From assembly GCA_007117185.1 (NCBI GenBank), contig SKHA01000310.1, positions 1 through 7,794 of the forward strand: a stretch of DNA of 7,794 bases, in the 5' to 3' direction. This DNA comes from Spirochaeta sp. GTDB lineage: Bacteria > Spirochaetota > Spirochaetia > DSM-27196 > Alkalispirochaetaceae. Position 1 is the first letter of the stretch; each line of letters begins with the position of its first letter. Below, piece after piece: positions 1 through 6,830 of this stretch. The notes below the pieces were generated by a model. The model was given only the letters and a program-made list of their open reading frames with translations, ran no database searches and was not told where the DNA came from. A program made the translations under genes and the position numbers.

Positions 1-1195
1 CGGCACCCAGGAGGTGGTACTCCGTGTCGCTTCCTCTACCCAGGGACCCACAATAATCGCGAACTTCGACAACCTGATGCGTGAGTTCGAACGACAGAAC
101 CCGGGGGTCCGGGTGGAGTGGGACCGTTCCACCGGAACGGACTACGAGTTCACCGGGTTGCCGTCGCTGCTGGAGAGCAACACACCGCCGGACATCTTTT
201 TCGAATGGGGCGGGAACCGCATCGTTACCGGAGTTGAAGACGGCTATATCATGGACATCACCGATCTGGCCGAAGAGCTGCGACCGATCATCAATGACTC
301 CGCCTGGGGTGGCAGCGAGATCGATGGACGCACCTACATGATCCCGGACAATCAGGACATCACCATCATGATGTGGTACAACCGGGAGATCTTCCAGCGC
401 TACAACCTGCAGCCGCCTACAACCTGGGCGCAGCTGATGTCGATCTCCGAGACGCTGCGCAGCAACGGCATCACCCCGATTGTGATGGGCAACGCCGATG
501 CCTGGGTCGCCGGCAACTTCGGCGGCGTCTTCCTGGCGCGCTGGGGTGGTGACGACTACTATCACCAGGTACTCAGTATGGAACCAGGGACACGGCTCAA
601 TAACAACCGGTTTGTACGGGCGCTGCAGTTCATGCAGGAGATGGGACAACAGGGAGTGGTCAACTCAGACCTGAATACCCTGGGGTACCGGGAAAGCTTC
701 ACCGTCCTACTGGATGGCTCAGCGGCGATGATGCCCATGGGCACGTGGTTCCGCGATCAGATCCTGGAGTTCACCGAAGACCCGGAGAACTTTCCCTTTG
801 ACTACTTCAACCTGCCTCCCTTCGACGGCGGACAGGGACACCCCCGTTCAATCATGGGTCTGAATACCGGGTACGTGGTCAACGCCGATACCCGCAACAA
901 GGAGCTTGCCTACGACTTCCTGCGCCTTCTGGTGAGCCGGCAGTTCCAGGACGGCTTTGTCGCTGCGGGACGGATCTCCACCAACACCGCGGCGATGCAG
1001 GCAAGCAGTGATCCCTATGTCCGTGCAGTAGCAGAGACGCTGAACAGCACCCCCGTTCTCATCGCTCCGCCGGATACGGGATACAACCTGGAGATGGCGC
1101 GGGCACTGTACGAAGCAATCGCCAAAGCGTTCGAGGGAATGGATCCCCGGACCGCACTGGACGAAGCGGAACAGAAGGTGCAGTTTCTCCGCTGA
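1..1195 (+). CDS. ABC transporter sugar-type solute-binding protein (5' partial)
   Basis: This is an extracytoplasmic solute-binding protein of bacterial family 1 (COG1653, UgpB/MalE-like), which captures a carbohydrate-like solute and hands it to the two permeases downstream. The reading frame is open to the left edge: four codons (GTQE) precede the GTG at position 14, so that GTG is not the true start, and the signal peptide or lipoprotein leader lies outside the window. The visible part, about 397 codons, is nearly a whole mature protein. It starts with a beta strand (VVLRVASSTQ) and continues with FERQNPGVRVEW, typical of the N-lobe. Family-like elements are PDIFFEWGG near the hinge, MWYNREIF, LLDGSAAMMPMGTW (usual form: F-x-G-x-A-A-M-x3-G-x-W) and NTGYVVNADTRNKELAYDFL near the C-terminus. 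Many exposed Trp, Tyr and Asp residues fit sugar binding, but the ligand cannot be read from sequence. Its TGA overlaps the next ATG by one base, so it is co-translated with the permease genes. Confidence 0.93.
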   Translation, partial: GTQEVVLRVASSTQGPTIIANFDNLMREFERQNPGVRVEWDRSTGTDYEFTGLPSLLESNTPPDIFFEWGGNRIVTGVEDGYIMDITDLAEELRPIINDSAWGGSEIDGRTYMIPDNQDITIMMWYNREIFQRYNLQPPTTWAQLMSISETLRSNGITPIVMGNADAWVAGNFGGVFLARWGGDDYYHQVLSMEPGTRLNNNRFVRALQFMQEMGQQGVVNSDLNTLGYRESFTVLLDGSAAMMPMGTWFRDQILEFTEDPENFPFDYFNLPPFDGGQGHPRSIMGLNTGYVVNADTRNKELAYDFLRLLVSRQFQDGFVAAGRISTNTAAMQASSDPYVRAVAETLNSTPVLIAPPDTGYNLEMARALYEAIAKAFEGMDPRTALDEAEQKVQFLR

Positions 1196-2067
1196 TGAAA
1201 CAACACGGCGGATACACAGCATGGCTGTACGCATTACCGGCCATGCTGCTCTTCACGATGATCATCACCGTACCCACGGTGATGACCTTTACCTTCAGCC
1301 TGGTGGAGTGGCGGCGTTTCCAGCCGCTCTCCCTGGGCACCATTCAGCATTACCTGCGCCTGCCCCAGGACTTGACGTTACGGCGGGCGTTCAACAACAC
1401 CTTCGTGTACATTGTCTGGACGCTGGTGTTTGAGGTGGGGGTCGGTCTGGCCCTGGCCGGTATCGCCGTTCAGCTGAAGCGCTCCACCCTCTTCCGGAGC
1501 CTCGCTTTTGCCCCGGTGGTACTGCCGTCGATTGTGACAGGACTTCTCTGGCAGCAGGCGTTTGCCTTCGAGTCGGGGCTGTTGAACCGCCTTTTGCGAG
1601 TTGTTGGGCTGGAGCCCCTGCGGTGGCTCGGTCCGCCCTTGACTGTCTTCTCTGTTTCGGTCGTTTCGGGGTGGGTCTGGGCAGGTTTTTTTATGACGAT
1701 CTTCTATGCCGGGCTGGTTCGCATTCCCCGGTCATTCCTTGAGTCAGCGGTACTTGACGGTGCATCACCGCTGCACATCTTCTTCCGAATCCAGATTCCT
1801 CTGATACGAAACCTGCTGGTCCTGGGGCTGCTGATCGTCACTACCGGCGGTTTCAAGGGTTTCGATCTCTGGCAGGTGATGCTGCGCCGGGACCCCCTGG
1901 AGTCCGGGGTAGTCCTGCCGACGTACCTGGTCCGAACGTTCTTCGAGAATCGCAACATCGGCTACGGGTCGGCGATATCTGTCCTCCTCACCGTTGTAGT
2001 GATTGGAATTATGGGGATCGTAGCGGTCATCCGTCGCGTCTACGTCGGCGATATCGAGGAGTACTGA
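1195..2067 (+). CDS. ABC transporter permease, CUT1 family (MalF/UgpA-like)
   Basis: This is the first of two inner-membrane subunits that form the translocation pore of the importer. The 290-residue protein has about six hydrophobic segments (approximately residues 9-36, 68-95, 100-122, 150-173, 205-225 and 258-282), usual for MalF-type permeases without MalF's extra periplasmic domain. The EAA loop that binds the ATPase is clear: ESAVLDGA at residues 183-190 with the conserved Pro at 202. The start ATG overlaps the binding-protein stop (TGATG). The only purine-rich stretch upstream (AAGG at 1175-1178) is too far away to serve as a ribosome site, so translation probably depends on coupling. 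The second permease follows one base after its stop. The family assignment is firm; the transported substrate is unknown. Confidence 0.95.
   Translation: MKQHGGYTAWLYALPAMLLFTMIITVPTVMTFTFSLVEWRRFQPLSLGTIQHYLRLPQDLTLRRAFNNTFVYIVWTLVFEVGVGLALAGIAVQLKRSTLFRSLAFAPVVLPSIVTGLLWQQAFAFESGLLNRLLRVVGLEPLRWLGPPLTVFSVSVVSGWVWAGFFMTIFYAGLVRIPRSFLESAVLDGASPLHIFFRIQIPLIRNLLVLGLLIVTTGGFKGFDLWQVMLRRDPLESGVVLPTYLVRTFFENRNIGYGSAISVLLTVVVIGIMGIVAVIRRVYVGDIEEY
2056..2061 (+). promoter_or_regulatory. Ribosome binding site for the second permease
   Basis: GAGGAG lies inside the last codons of the first permease gene, seven bases before the ATG at 2069. Good spacing and match to the 16S anti-Shine-Dalgarno support that start. 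Confidence 0.75.
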
Positions 2068-2068
2068 G

Positions 2069-2899
2069 ATGCGACACAACTCTGCCCGGGGGCAATGGTT
2101 ACGCCGTCTGCTTGTCTCAGCGGTACTGATCGTATACGTGATCCCGATTCTCTGGATGTACGTTTCGGCGATGCGGACCGATCCGGATTTCCTGGCCCGA
2201 CCGATTGGAATCCCCGCATCACTGAACCCAGGCAACTTCGTCCGGGCCTACCAGATGGCGGACATGACCCGGCATTTCGGTATTTCCATCCTGGTCACCG
2301 CCACCACCACCACGATTGTGGTACTTTTCTCCTCCCTCGCGGCGTTCAGCTTCTCCCGCTTGCGGTATCGCGGCCGGAATATTCTGTTCAGCATCTTCTT
2401 CGTCGGCCTGATCCTGCCAATCCAGAGCTTCATCGTGGGGTTGTTTGTACTCTTTCGTTCCATCGGCCTGCTCAATACGGTGATGGCGATGATTCTGCCC
2501 GGTGCAGGAATGGGGCTGTCCATCGCTATCGTGATCATGAAGTACTACTTCGACGCCCTGCCAACAACCCTCGAGGAGAGCGCCTACATCGACGGAGCCG
2601 GCACGTTTCTGGTGTACCGCGCCATCGTCATGCCCATCTCCGCGGCGATCGTGATTACGGTAAGTATCTTCACCACCATCAACTCCTGGAACGAATTTCT
2701 CATTCCCTTTGTGATGGTTCAGAACCAGCGAATTCGCCCCCTCACAACCAGTCTCTTTGTGTTTGCCACGCGCTTCTCCGCGCAGTACACCCTGCTTTTC
2801 GCGGCCCTCTGCATCGTTGTGACCCCGATGTTCATTATCTACTTCGTCTTTCAGAAACAGGTGCAGAGCGGAATAACCGCCGGTGCCTTGAAGGAGTGA
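2069..2899 (+). CDS. ABC transporter permease, CUT1 family (MalG/UgpE-like)
   Basis: This is the second inner-membrane permease, expected to pair with the preceding one. The 276-residue protein has six hydrophobic segments (roughly residues 13-34, 71-95, 104-127, 133-158, 187-205 and 240-262). The EAA loop is ESAYIDGA at 170-177 with Pro189, followed by the NSWNEFLIP stretch (205-213) typical of MalG-type subunits. The C-terminus QSGITAGALKE is the classic family ending, so the gene is complete. The start at 2069 is chosen because a GAGGAG site precedes it and because it lies one base after the upstream stop. A long open frame that overlaps this gene in another phase is only the upstream extension of the deacetylase frame and is not coding here. 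The family is certain; the substrate is not. Confidence 0.95.
   Translation: MRHNSARGQWLRRLLVSAVLIVYVIPILWMYVSAMRTDPDFLARPIGIPASLNPGNFVRAYQMADMTRHFGISILVTATTTTIVVLFSSLAAFSFSRLRYRGRNILFSIFFVGLILPIQSFIVGLFVLFRSIGLLNTVMAMILPGAGMGLSIAIVIMKYYFDALPTTLEESAYIDGAGTFLVYRAIVMPISAAIVITVSIFTTINSWNEFLIPFVMVQNQRIRPLTTSLFVFATRFSAQYTLLFAALCIVVTPMFIIYFVFQKQVQSGITAGALKE
2891..2896 (+). promoter_or_regulatory. Ribosome binding site deciding the deacetylase start
   Basis: AAGGAG overlaps the last codons of the second permease and lies eight bases before the ATG at 2905. It identifies 2905 as the deacetylase start although the same frame stays open for a further 270 codons upstream. Confidence 0.8.
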
Positions 2900-2904
2900 T
2901 CCCG

Positions 2905-3687
2905 ATGAGAATTGTCACCACCGGAGCCGGAACGATTCTGGAGACAGCCCGAACCATCCTCTGCGTCCAGCCTCACCCGGACGACACCGACATCGCCCTG
3001 GGGGCGACAATGGCAATGCTCGCCGCAGGAGGAGCCGCCATCACCTACCTCTCCGTCACCGACGACGCCGCAGGTCTCCGTGGCAGCGACGCCCTCCTGC
3101 CCTACGAACAGCGGGTTGAACTACGCCGGGCGGAGCAGCAACGAGCGGCCGGGATCCTCGGAGTGAAGACGGTGCTGGAGCTGGGTTTTCCCGACGCCGG
3201 AAACTGGTCGGAATACGAGGCGCGGGAGCGCATCGTCGATGTGATCCGGGCGGTACGCCCTGAGGTGGTGCTGACAGTGGATCCCTGGCTACGCTGGGAA
3301 GCTCACGGAGATCACCGAAAGACCGGGTTCGCCGCCGCCGAAGCGGTTCTCCTGCACCAGTTCCCCTGTGCCGGAAGCACAGCGGTGGACCCGGAGTTCG
3401 CCGTAAAGATGATCGGTTTCTACTTCACCGACCAGCCCGATACGTGGATCGACGCCGGCGCGTTTCGGGACCGCAAGCTTGGCGCCTGGGAAGCTCATCA
3501 GTCACAGTTCACTCCGGAGGAGCTTGCGTCCCTGGACGACCAGGACCGCCGGCAGGGCGCCGTCTACGGGGCGGTTCTTTCCTCACCCTGGGCGGAAGCT
3601 CTGCGATGCATGGACCCTGATTCGCTGCACATCAGGCCGACGTGGCAGCATACACCACAACAGACAGACAGGAGTACGAAGCGATGA
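2905..3687 (+). CDS. PIG-L/LmbE family zinc-dependent N-deacetylase
   Basis: Members of this family remove acyl groups, most often acetyl, from amino sugars and their glycosides (MshB, BshB, chitin-disaccharide deacetylases, PIG-L). From ATG 2905 the protein is 260 residues, the usual family length. The metal and catalytic motif PHPDDTD is at residues 23-29: His24 and Asp27 are the expected zinc ligands and Asp26 the general base; Asp29 sits where many relatives have Glu. The third ligand region AHGDHRKTG (His134, Asp136, His137) is intact. There is no signal peptide or membrane segment, so it should act in the cytoplasm on something already imported. It starts five bases after the permease stop and overlaps the aminotransferase by four bases (ATGA), placing it in the importer operon. 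Substrate is inferred, not shown: an N-acylated amino sugar or aminocyclitol conjugate fits the context. A thiol-cofactor deacetylase (MshB/BshB) is less likely because no glycosyltransferase or cysteine ligase is nearby. Confidence 0.92.
   Translation: MRIVTTGAGTILETARTILCVQPHPDDTDIALGATMAMLAAGGAAITYLSVTDDAAGLRGSDALLPYEQRVELRRAEQQRAAGILGVKTVLELGFPDAGNWSEYEARERIVDVIRAVRPEVVLTVDPWLRWEAHGDHRKTGFAAAEAVLLHQFPCAGSTAVDPEFAVKMIGFYFTDQPDTWIDAGAFRDRKLGAWEAHQSQFTPEELASLDDQDRRQGAVYGAVLSSPWAEALRCMDPDSLHIRPTWQHTPQQTDRSTKR
3670..3674 (+). promoter_or_regulatory. Ribosome binding site deciding the aminotransferase start
   Basis: AGGAG lies nine bases before ATG 3684, inside the end of the deacetylase gene. 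It favours 3684 over the in-frame GTG at 3642, which would add 14 residues with no family resemblance. Confidence 0.75.
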
Positions 3688-4961
3688 AACTGAGCATACA
3701 CGGCGGGAAGCCCGTTCGCGACGCAAAGAACAGACCATGGCCACAGTGGCCGGTCTCAACGGCAGAGGATGAAGAGCGACTCCTTCAGGTGCTGCGCAGC
3801 GGAGTATGGTCCTACAACGGACCGATGGAGACGGAGTTTCTCAGCAAATGGGCCCAGTTCGTGGGAACCGATTACGCTGTAGCGGCAGCCAACGGGACGG
3901 TTACGATGCAGCTGGCTCTGGAAGCGCTGGATATCGGCTGGGGGGACGAGGTGATCATGCCGGGCCTGACCTGGCAGGCGACGGCGGCGGTAGCGCTGGA
4001 TGTCAACGCGGTGCCCGTTCTGGTGGACGTGGACCCCCGCACGTGGTGTATCGATCCTGCGGCAGTTGAGGCGGCGATAACCCCCAGAACCCGGGCAATC
4101 ATGCCGGTACACCTCTACGGTGCGATGGCGGACATGGACGCGATCACGGCGATCGCCGAGAAGCACCACCTGGCGGTGATCGAGGATTGTGCGCATCAGC
4201 ACGGAAGCGAGTGGCGGGGGCGGAAGGCGGGGTCGCTCGGCACCATCGGCAGTTTTTCCCTGCAGCTTTCCAAGGTGCTCACCGCCGGTGAGGGGGGACT
4301 GCTCACTACCAGCGACCGGGACCTGTGGATTCGCCTGGACGCGCTGCGGAACTGCGGCCGCCGACCTGAGGGGGCGATGCCGGAAGCGGACAAGGGCGGA
4401 GGCCGGTACAGCATGGACGGGGATCTCATCCAGTCCGGAAATTACCGGATGACAGAGTTTCAGGCGGCGATCCTGATCGGAGCGCTGGAACGTCTGCCCG
4501 AACAGACCGAACGGCGCGCCCGCTCCGGCAAAATCCTCGATGACGGGCTTCAGGAAATCCCTGGAGTGGAACCGATCTTTCGGGACGAGCGCCAGACCAG
4601 TCACGCCTACTTCAACTACGCGTTTCGTTACCATCCCGACGAGTTTGCCGGGGGCGGAGTCCCTGCCCACGTCTTTCATGAGGCGTTGACAGCAGAGCTG
4701 GGCATTCCCTTCGAGTCCTGCTACGAACCCCTGAACAACTGCTCACTCTACCGGCCGCTCACCAAGAAGCGTTATCGCATCTCTGACGACCACTGGGCGG
4801 CGATTGACCCCAGTCGCTTCTCGCTGCCGGTGTGCGAGAAGACGTTTCTCGACGAGAGTGTCACCACCCATCACAAACTGCTCCTGGGAGACGACGGAGA
4901 GATGACGCAGGTACTGGAGGCGATCCGGAAGATCGAACGCCAGGCGGACTCCCTCAGATGA
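3684..4961 (+). CDS. DegT/DnrJ/EryC1 family PLP-dependent sugar/cyclitol aminotransferase
   Basis: This class I-fold PLP enzyme moves an amino group between an amino acid (commonly Glu or Gln) and a keto sugar or keto cyclitol. The protein is 425 residues from ATG 3684. The N-terminal signature (IHGGKPVRD, then PWPQWP at 18-23) resembles the branch containing glutamine:scyllo-inosose aminotransferases and AHBA synthase. AANGTVTMQLALEAL (68-82) forms the PLP phosphate pocket, VIEDCAH (165-171) carries Asp168 for the pyridine nitrogen, and SFSLQLSKVLTAGEGG (190-205) carries the Schiff-base Lys197. GNYRMTEFQAAI (252-263) is the conserved substrate-side segment. All catalytic residues are present. 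The start overlaps the deacetylase stop (ATGA) and the stop overlaps the next start (ATGA). In this operon it may either remove the amino group freed by the deacetylase or aminate a ketone made by the next enzyme. Family is certain; substrate and direction are inference. Confidence 0.94.
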   Translation: MKLSIHGGKPVRDAKNRPWPQWPVSTAEDEERLLQVLRSGVWSYNGPMETEFLSKWAQFVGTDYAVAAANGTVTMQLALEALDIGWGDEVIMPGLTWQATAAVALDVNAVPVLVDVDPRTWCIDPAAVEAAITPRTRAIMPVHLYGAMADMDAITAIAEKHHLAVIEDCAHQHGSEWRGRKAGSLGTIGSFSLQLSKVLTAGEGGLLTTSDRDLWIRLDALRNCGRRPEGAMPEADKGGGRYSMDGDLIQSGNYRMTEFQAAILIGALERLPEQTERRARSGKILDDGLQEIPGVEPIFRDERQTSHAYFNYAFRYHPDEFAGGGVPAHVFHEALTAELGIPFESCYEPLNNCSLYRPLTKKRYRISDDHWAAIDPSRFSLPVCEKTFLDESVTTHHKLLLGDDGEMTQVLEAIRKIERQADSLR

Positions 4962-5968
4962 ACGTCGCGCTGGTTGGGTCGGGGTACATCGCCCGTTTTC
5001 ACGCCCGTGCTGTTCGCGCCGCCGGCGACCGGATCGTTCGGGTGGTGAGCCGCACCACCGCGTCTGCGCAGAGACTCGCCGAGGAGTTGCAGCCCCACCA
5101 CGGCGAGGTCGCCGCCGGGGATCACCTGCAGGAGATCCTTCGGGACCACGGGGTGGATGCTGTTGTCCTGGCACAGCCCAACAGCTTTCACGAACCCCAT
5201 GGCACGGCGTGTCTTTCCGCTGGAAAGCACGTCCTTGTTGATAAACCCCTCGCACCCACCCTCAAACAGGCGATGGGTCTGGTACATACCGCGGACGCCG
5301 CCAGGCGCGTGCTGATGACTGGACACATGTGGCGCTGGGACCCGGAAACGCAGTGGCTGCAACAGCAGATCAGTTCGGGGCGCATCGGCGAGGTGGTGCG
5401 AACCGAGGGGTACGGGATCCACGAGAAGTGGGGTCCCAGCGGCTGGTTCGTTGACCCTGCTCTTGCCGGAGGCGGCGCGCTGGTGGACATGGGTGTTCAC
5501 GCTATCGACACCGCGCGCTATCTCTTGGGCGACCCCCTTCCTTCCAGGGTGTACGCGCGCATCAGCACCAGGTTCGGGTCGTACGCTGTGGACGATGACG
5601 CTCACCTGGTGGTGGAATGGAACAACGGCAGCTACTCGGTAATTCAGTCGGGGTGGTGGCAACCGAAGATGCCCGGTCCGGAAGCGGCGACGCGGCTCTG
5701 GGGAACGGGAGGATACGGTTCGCTCTTCCCGACAACGGTAGAGCACGGCGAGGACCGGACAGACCCACAGGGACTTCCAACCAAGTCGGACCACTGCGAT
5801 CAGCTGATCTACGACAACCAGTACCGCGAGTTTGCCCGGCGTTGCAGCACCAGTTCGCCGACACCATCCGGCGCCCACGAGCCAGGTCTGGTCGCGGTGG
5901 CGATCGTGGAGGCGGCCTACAACGCGTCCCGGACGGGGCGTGTCGTTTCGGTACCGCTGGCCGGATAG
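4958..5968 (+). CDS. Gfo/Idh/MocA family NAD(P)-dependent oxidoreductase
   Basis: This family oxidises or reduces hydroxyl/keto positions on sugars, inositols and amino-sugar derivatives with NAD(P). The protein is 336 residues from ATG 4958, the normal family length. The N-terminal Rossmann motif is GSGYIARFHA (residues 7-16). The usual EKP motif appears as VDKP, with catalytic-type Lys96 kept and Glu replaced by Asp95. GGGALVDMGVHAIDTARYLLG (about 171-191) supplies the conserved Asp177 and His181 of the C-terminal substrate domain. The end has the familiar pattern HEPGLVAVAIVEAAYNASRTG. The same frame is open upstream to 4832, but the family N-terminus begins exactly at 4958, which overlaps the aminotransferase stop as ATGA. 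A weak AGGCGG at 4942-4947 precedes it. A Gfo/Idh enzyme next to a DegT aminotransferase is the arrangement used for making or breaking amino sugars (NtdC/NtdA-type pairs) and aminocyclitols; the exact substrate is unknown. Confidence 0.94.
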   Translation: MNVALVGSGYIARFHARAVRAAGDRIVRVVSRTTASAQRLAEELQPHHGEVAAGDHLQEILRDHGVDAVVLAQPNSFHEPHGTACLSAGKHVLVDKPLAPTLKQAMGLVHTADAARRVLMTGHMWRWDPETQWLQQQISSGRIGEVVRTEGYGIHEKWGPSGWFVDPALAGGGALVDMGVHAIDTARYLLGDPLPSRVYARISTRFGSYAVDDDAHLVVEWNNGSYSVIQSGWWQPKMPGPEAATRLWGTGGYGSLFPTTVEHGEDRTDPQGLPTKSDHCDQLIYDNQYREFARRCSTSSPTPSGAHEPGLVAVAIVEAAYNASRTGRVVSVPLAG

Positions 5969-5998
5969 TTGCCTCCCCGGGCCGGATCTCCGTATCGT
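5969..5998 (+). promoter_or_regulatory. Possible weak sigma-70-type promoter before the SDR gene
   Basis: In the only sizeable gap of the plus-strand run, TTGCCT (5969-5974) and TATCGT (5993-5998) are separated by 18 bases, each matching four of six consensus positions. Initiation seven bases after the -10 box would fall on the A of ATG 6005, giving a leaderless message. Such weak matches occur by chance, so this is tentative. Confidence 0.2.
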
Positions 5999-6004
5999 AG
6001 GAAT

Positions 6005-6808
6005 ATGAGTGAAAAGTACGCAATCGTTACCGGGGCCTCCCGGGGTCTCGGGGCTGCCTTGGTGCAGTCCCTCCTGGACGACCATACCCGGGTGATCGCA
6101 GTTTCCCGGGGAACAAACCAGGCGTTGGTGGCCCGTGCAGCCCAAAAGAAGCAGCACCTCACCTGGATCCAGGGGGACCTGAGCGATATCGCGGGGGTGG
6201 ACCGGCTGTGGGGGCAGATCCGCTCCGGCGTTGACGTCGACGCGGCCACGGAGATCCTCCTTATCAGTAACGCCGTTACCCTCCAGCCGGTGGGCCTTAC
6301 CGGCACAACCTCGGCAGACAGCCAGTCCGACGGAGAGCTTCGTTCGACAATCGACCTCAACGTGACCGCGCCGATCGCCCTTACCCGGCGGTTTGTGGCC
6401 CACTTCGGCCCGCTGAGGGCGCTTCCGGGGTGCACCCGGCGCACCATCATTCACATCTCCTCGGGAGCCTCCAGTCGGGTCATGCCGGGGCTTGCCACCT
6501 ACTCCGCCACCAAGGCGGCAATCAACATGTACGTGCGTGCAGCCGCGGAAGAATGCGACATTCTCCTCCAGCGCGGCACCATTGAGCCGATCCGCATTCT
6601 GGCGATCTCTCCGGGGGTGGTGGATACGGAGATGCAGCAGACCCTCAGATCAACCGACGCGACGCTGCTCCCGGGACAGCCCGACTACGTTCAATGGCAA
6701 ACCGAGGGTCGCCTGAAAACACCGGAGGAGGTTGCCCCGCGAATCCTGGAGCTGGTCTACCAGGAGCTGCCCGAGTCGGGAGAGTATCGCCACTACGATC
6801 AGTTGTAA
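6005..6808 (+). CDS. Short-chain dehydrogenase/reductase, sepiapterin/benzil reductase-like
   Basis: This is a classical SDR that reduces a carbonyl or oxidises an alcohol with NAD(P)(H). The 267-residue protein carries the cofactor motif TGASRGLG (residues 9-16), SNAV (88-91) in place of the common NNAG, and the catalytic residues Ser153 (in HISSGAS), Tyr166 and Lys170 (YSATK). ISPGVVDTEMQ (201-211) and the following TLRS resemble the YueD-type benzil reductase and sepiapterin reductase subgroup. An Arg/Ser pair after the second beta strand (VSRG, 33-36) suggests NADP(H) preference. ATG 6005 is chosen because the Rossmann fold starts there; a TTG at 5969 is in frame but would add 12 unrelated residues. 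The ribosome site is poor (AGGA at 5999-6002, two bases from the ATG). It lies 36 bases after the dehydrogenase gene, so it is probably the last gene of the operon but could be independently transcribed. Its natural substrate is not evident. Confidence 0.93.
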   Translation: MSEKYAIVTGASRGLGAALVQSLLDDHTRVIAVSRGTNQALVARAAQKKQHLTWIQGDLSDIAGVDRLWGQIRSGVDVDAATEILLISNAVTLQPVGLTGTTSADSQSDGELRSTIDLNVTAPIALTRRFVAHFGPLRALPGCTRRTIIHISSGASSRVMPGLATYSATKAAINMYVRAAAEECDILLQRGTIEPIRILAISPGVVDTEMQQTLRSTDATLLPGQPDYVQWQTEGRLKTPEEVAPRILELVYQELPESGEYRHYDQL

Positions 6809-6814
6809 GCCCCT

Positions 6815-6829
6815 GCCTCGGGACGAGGC
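6815..6829. terminator. Hairpin in the convergent gap, possible bidirectional terminator
   Basis: GCCTCG, loop GGA, CGAGGC forms a perfect six-pair GC-rich stem between the stops of the SDR gene (6808) and the minus-strand flavoprotein gene (6831). Neither strand has a run of T after the stem, so it is not a canonical intrinsic terminator. Position in a 22-base convergent gap is the main argument. Confidence 0.45.
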
Positions 6830-6830
6830 T

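Noticed and set aside
2095..2904. A 270-codon upstream extension of the deacetylase frame, as if it were a fusion
   Set aside because: It overlaps the whole second permease in another phase, has His/Arg/Pro-rich shadow composition, and a good ribosome site plus family N-terminus mark 2905 as the start.
3756..4679. A 307-codon minus-strand open frame inside the aminotransferase gene
   Set aside because: Arg/His/Val-rich composition and no motif; the plus-strand frame has complete PLP-enzyme motifs.
5961..5987. Direct repeat CCGGAT (5961-5966 and 5982-5987) around the dehydrogenase stop as a possible operator
   Set aside because: Six-base repeats are common in GC-rich DNA, the first copy is coding, and there is no dyad symmetry.
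4871..6454. A 527-codon minus-strand open frame antisense to the aminotransferase end, the dehydrogenase and the SDR start
   Set aside because: It is rich in Arg, Gly, Pro and His with no recognisable domain, crosses three well-supported gene boundaries and is what GC-rich antisense frames look like.
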